Source of the DNA: Erythrobacteraceae bacterium
GTDB taxonomy: Bacteria > Pseudomonadota > Alphaproteobacteria > Sphingomonadales > Sphingomonadaceae
Direction of reading: 5' to 3'
Assembly (NCBI GenBank): GCA_947479055.1
Contig: CANJYE010000013.1
Span: forward strand, 1 to 64,000
DNA: 64,000 bases
Shown: in pieces, positions 62,190-64,000 of the stretch
Position numbering within the stretch: the stretch's first letter is position 1
How the letters are laid out: the number at the start of each line of letters is the position of its first letter
The notes under the pieces: model-generated
Told to the model about the DNA's origin: nothing
Database searches by the model: none
What the model saw: only the letters and a program-made list of their open reading frames with translations
Made by a program: the position numbers and the translations under genes

Positions 62190-64000
62190 TCAATAAACCC
62201 GCTTCTTCGGCTTGATGTAATCCACATCGTCGGTCAGCGTGAATTCGTGCACCGGGCGGTAGTCGATCTTCACTTCCCCGCCCTTGCCGCCCCAGCCGTC
62301 GAACCAGGTGGCCGTGTGCTTCATCCATTCGCCGTCGTTGCGGTCGGGGAAATCCTCGTGGGCGTGGGCGCCACGGCTTTCCTTGCGGTTGTGGGCGGAA
62401 TGCATCGTCACGCTGGCCTGGCTGATGAGGTTGTCCAGTTCCAGCGTTTCCACCAGGTCCGAGTTCCAGATCAGCGAGCGGTCGGAGACATGGATATCTT
62501 CCATCCGCTGGTAAGTGGCGGCGAGCTTGACCTTGCCTTCGGCCATCAGTTCGTCGGTGCGGAAGACGGCGGCGTGGCCCGACATGGTGCGCTGCATTTC
62601 CAGCCGCACTTCCGAGGTGGGCGAGCCGCCCCTGGCGTGGCGGAAATGGTCGAGCCGGCCGAGCGCGAGGTCGGCGCTGTCCTTGGGCAGGCCATCATGC
62701 GCGGTGCCGGGCCTGATCAGTTCCTTCAGGCGATGGCCGGTGGCGCGGCCGAACACCACGAGGTCGATCAGCGAGTTGGAGCCGAGCCGGTTGGCGCCAT
62801 GGACCGAAACGCAGGCCGCCTCGCCCACCGCGAACAGGCCGGGCACGATCGTTTCGGGATTGCCGTCGGCCCCGATCGTCATCACTTCGCCGTGATAATT
62901 GGTGGGGATGCCGCCCATGTTGTAATGGACGGTCGGCACCACCGGCAGCGGCTGGCGGGTCAGATCGACACCGGCGAAGATCTTGCCGCTTTCGGTGATG
63001 CCCGGCAGGCGTTCGGCCAGCACCGCCGGATCGATGTGATCGAGGTGGAGGTAGATATGGTCCTTGTGCGGGCCAACGCCGCGCCCTTCGCGGATTTCCA
63101 TCGCCATCGAACGCGACACCACATCGCGGCTGGCAAGGTCCTTGGCGGAGGGGGCATAGCGTTCCATGAAACGCTCCCCTTCGGAGTTGGTGAGATAGCC
63201 GCCTTCGCCGCGCGCTCCTTCGGTGATCAGCACGCCCGCACCATAGATGCCGGTCGGGTGGAACTGGACGAATTCCATGTCCTGCAACGGGAGCCCTGCG
63301 CGCAGCACCATACCGCCGCCGTCGCCGGTGCAGGTATGGGCCGAGGTTGCGGTGAAATAGCTGCGACCATAACCGCCGGTCGCCAGCACCACCGAATGGC
63401 TGCGGAAGCGGTGGATCGAGCCATCATCCATGCACAGCGCGATCACGCCGACGCATTTGCCGTCCTTCATGATCAGGTCGATCGCGAAATATTCGATGAA
63501 GAAGTCGGCGGCGTACTTCAGGCTCTGCTGGTAGAGCGCGTGAAGCATGGCGTGGCCGGTGCGGTCGGCCGCGGCGCAGGTGCGCTGCACCGGCGGGCCA
63601 TCGCCCATGTTCTGCATGTGGCCACCGAACGGGCGCTGGTAGATCGTGCCATTGGCGTTGCGGCTGAACGGCACGCCGGCATGTTCCAGTTCGTAAACCG
63701 CCTGCGGCGCTTCGCGCACCATATATTCGATCGCGTCCTGATCGCCCAGCCAGTCCGACCCCTTGACGGTGTCGTACATGTGCCAGGTCCAGTGATCGGG
63801 TGTGTTGTTGCCAAGGCTGGCGGCGATGCCGCCCTGCGCTGCCACGGTGTGGCTGCGGGTGGGGAAGACCTTGGTGATGCAGGCGGTTTTCAGCCCGGCT
63901 TCGGCGGCACCCATGGTGGCGCGCAGGCCGGAACCGCCGGCCCCGACAACCACGGTGTCATAGGTGTGATCGATGATCTTGTAGGCAGGAGCGGCGGACA
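62190..64000 (-). CDS. sdhA: Succinate dehydrogenase flavoprotein subunit (5' end beyond the window)
   Basis: At least 603 codons. The N-terminus continues past the visible GTG at 63953: upstream residues [11 protein letters not shown] are typical of SdhA, so only a few codons are missing. The FAD-binding fold [13 protein letters not shown] is present. The flavin-attachment histidine lies in [10 protein letters not shown]. Active-site segments H-P-T-G-I and R-G-E-G-G-Y, and the C-terminal K-R-V-Y, are intact. It oxidises succinate in complex II with SdhB. Genes sdhC/sdhD probably lie just outside the window. Confidence 0.97.
   Translation of the reverse strand, partial: SAAPAYKIIDHTYDTVVVGAGGSGLRATMGAAEAGLKTACITKVFPTRSHTVAAQGGIAASLGNNTPDHWTWHMYDTVKGSDWLGDQDAIEYMVREAPQAVYELEHAGVPFSRNANGTIYQRPFGGHMQNMGDGPPVQRTCAAADRTGHAMLHALYQQSLKYAADFFIEYFAIDLIMKDGKCVGVIALCMDDGSIHRFRSHSVVLATGGYGRSYFTATSAHTCTGDGGGMVLRAGLPLQDMEFVQFHPTGIYGAGVLITEGARGEGGYLTNSEGERFMERYAPSAKDLASRDVVSRSMAMEIREGRGVGPHKDHIYLHLDHIDPAVLAERLPGITESGKIFAGVDLTRQPLPVVPTVHYNMGGIPTNYHGEVMTIGADGNPETIVPGLFAVGEAACVSVHGANRLGSNSLIDLVVFGRATGHRLKELIRPGTAHDGLPKDSADLALGRLDHFRHARGGSPTSEVRLEMQRTMSGHAAVFRTDELMAEGKVKLAATYQRMEDIHVSDRSLIWNSDLVETLELDNLISQASVTMHSAHNRKESRGAHAHEDFPDRNDGEWMKHTATWFDGWGGKGGEVKIDYRPVHEFTLTDDVDYIKPKKRVY

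Overview
The window is GC-rich chromosomal DNA of an alphaproteobacterium, most likely order Sphingomonadales (Sphingomonadaceae/Erythrobacteraceae; genus not resolved). The basis is the XrtA-type exosortase locus, an alphaproteobacterial RNase E with a long acidic insertion in its S1 region, the 2-oxoacid:ferredoxin oxidoreductase pair korAB, and gene order. No tRNA, rRNA, CRISPR array or intact prophage was seen. Most of the window is dense core metabolism. Accessory DNA is confined to the left edge (1-594), a small islet at 42.4-43.8 kb and the right end (60.3-62.2 kb).

Layout. 1-594: truncated end of an IS5-type element, an AT-rich spacer and an IS6-type transposase remnant. 0.6-4.1 kb: cell-wall genes (penicillin-binding protein 1A, amidase). 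4.6-8.1 kb: RNase E, a strong terminator and a methyltransferase. 8.3-10.7 kb: sdhB, a thioesterase and zapE. 10.7-11.7 kb: an orphan RpfF-like (DSF synthase) crotonase. 11.8-18.2 kb: a compact exosortase A locus with two divergent arms: xrtA plus an asparagine-synthase-type amidotransferase on the minus strand, and acyltransferase, acyl carrier protein, hydrolase 2 (frameshifted at a CCCCG repeat) and hydrolase 1 on the plus strand. 18.2-26.6 kb: a minus-strand directon of ETF-QO, ispE, an N-formylglutamate amidohydrolase-like gene, ilvD, a new-looking two-repeat lipoprotein, nnr and an RNA methyltransferase. 26.6-29.6 kb: DNA glycosylase, lytic transglycosylase and moaB.

29.7-35.8 kb: a tight minus-strand run of dnaE, an acyl-CoA ligase, a DUF1330 gene and a YbjN gene. 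36-39.5 kb: an orphan ECF sigma factor, a Yip1 membrane protein and the lolCD lipoprotein-release system. 39.7-42.4 kb: purF, an SDR and a PilZ protein. 42.4-43.8 kb: a lone luciferase-like oxidoreductase in non-coding, repeat-bearing DNA. 43.8-50.9 kb: a six-gene minus-strand run of korA, korB, a secreted unknown, a YdjM-like membrane hydrolase, photolyase and cyclopropane-fatty-acyl synthase. 51.1-59.4 kb: rppH, PPK2, a TPR protein, an rRNA methyltransferase, guaB, a 3-hydroxybutyrate dehydrogenase, a zinc peptidase and an L-lactate dehydrogenase.

The right end is the most unusual part. A ParD/ParE pair has a palindrome inside an apparently leaderless promoter. It is followed by an inverted pair of REP-like hairpins with compensatory stem changes, an AT-rich gene with a PD-(D/E)XK-like nuclease motif, a decayed second copy of the last ~134 bp of sdhA, a small DUF1640-like coiled-coil membrane protein, and then sdhA itself, which runs off the window. 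The sdhA 3' end therefore looks like a past insertion site. sdhA and sdhB are about 53 kb apart.

All functional calls rest on reading translated motifs by eye; no database search was possible.
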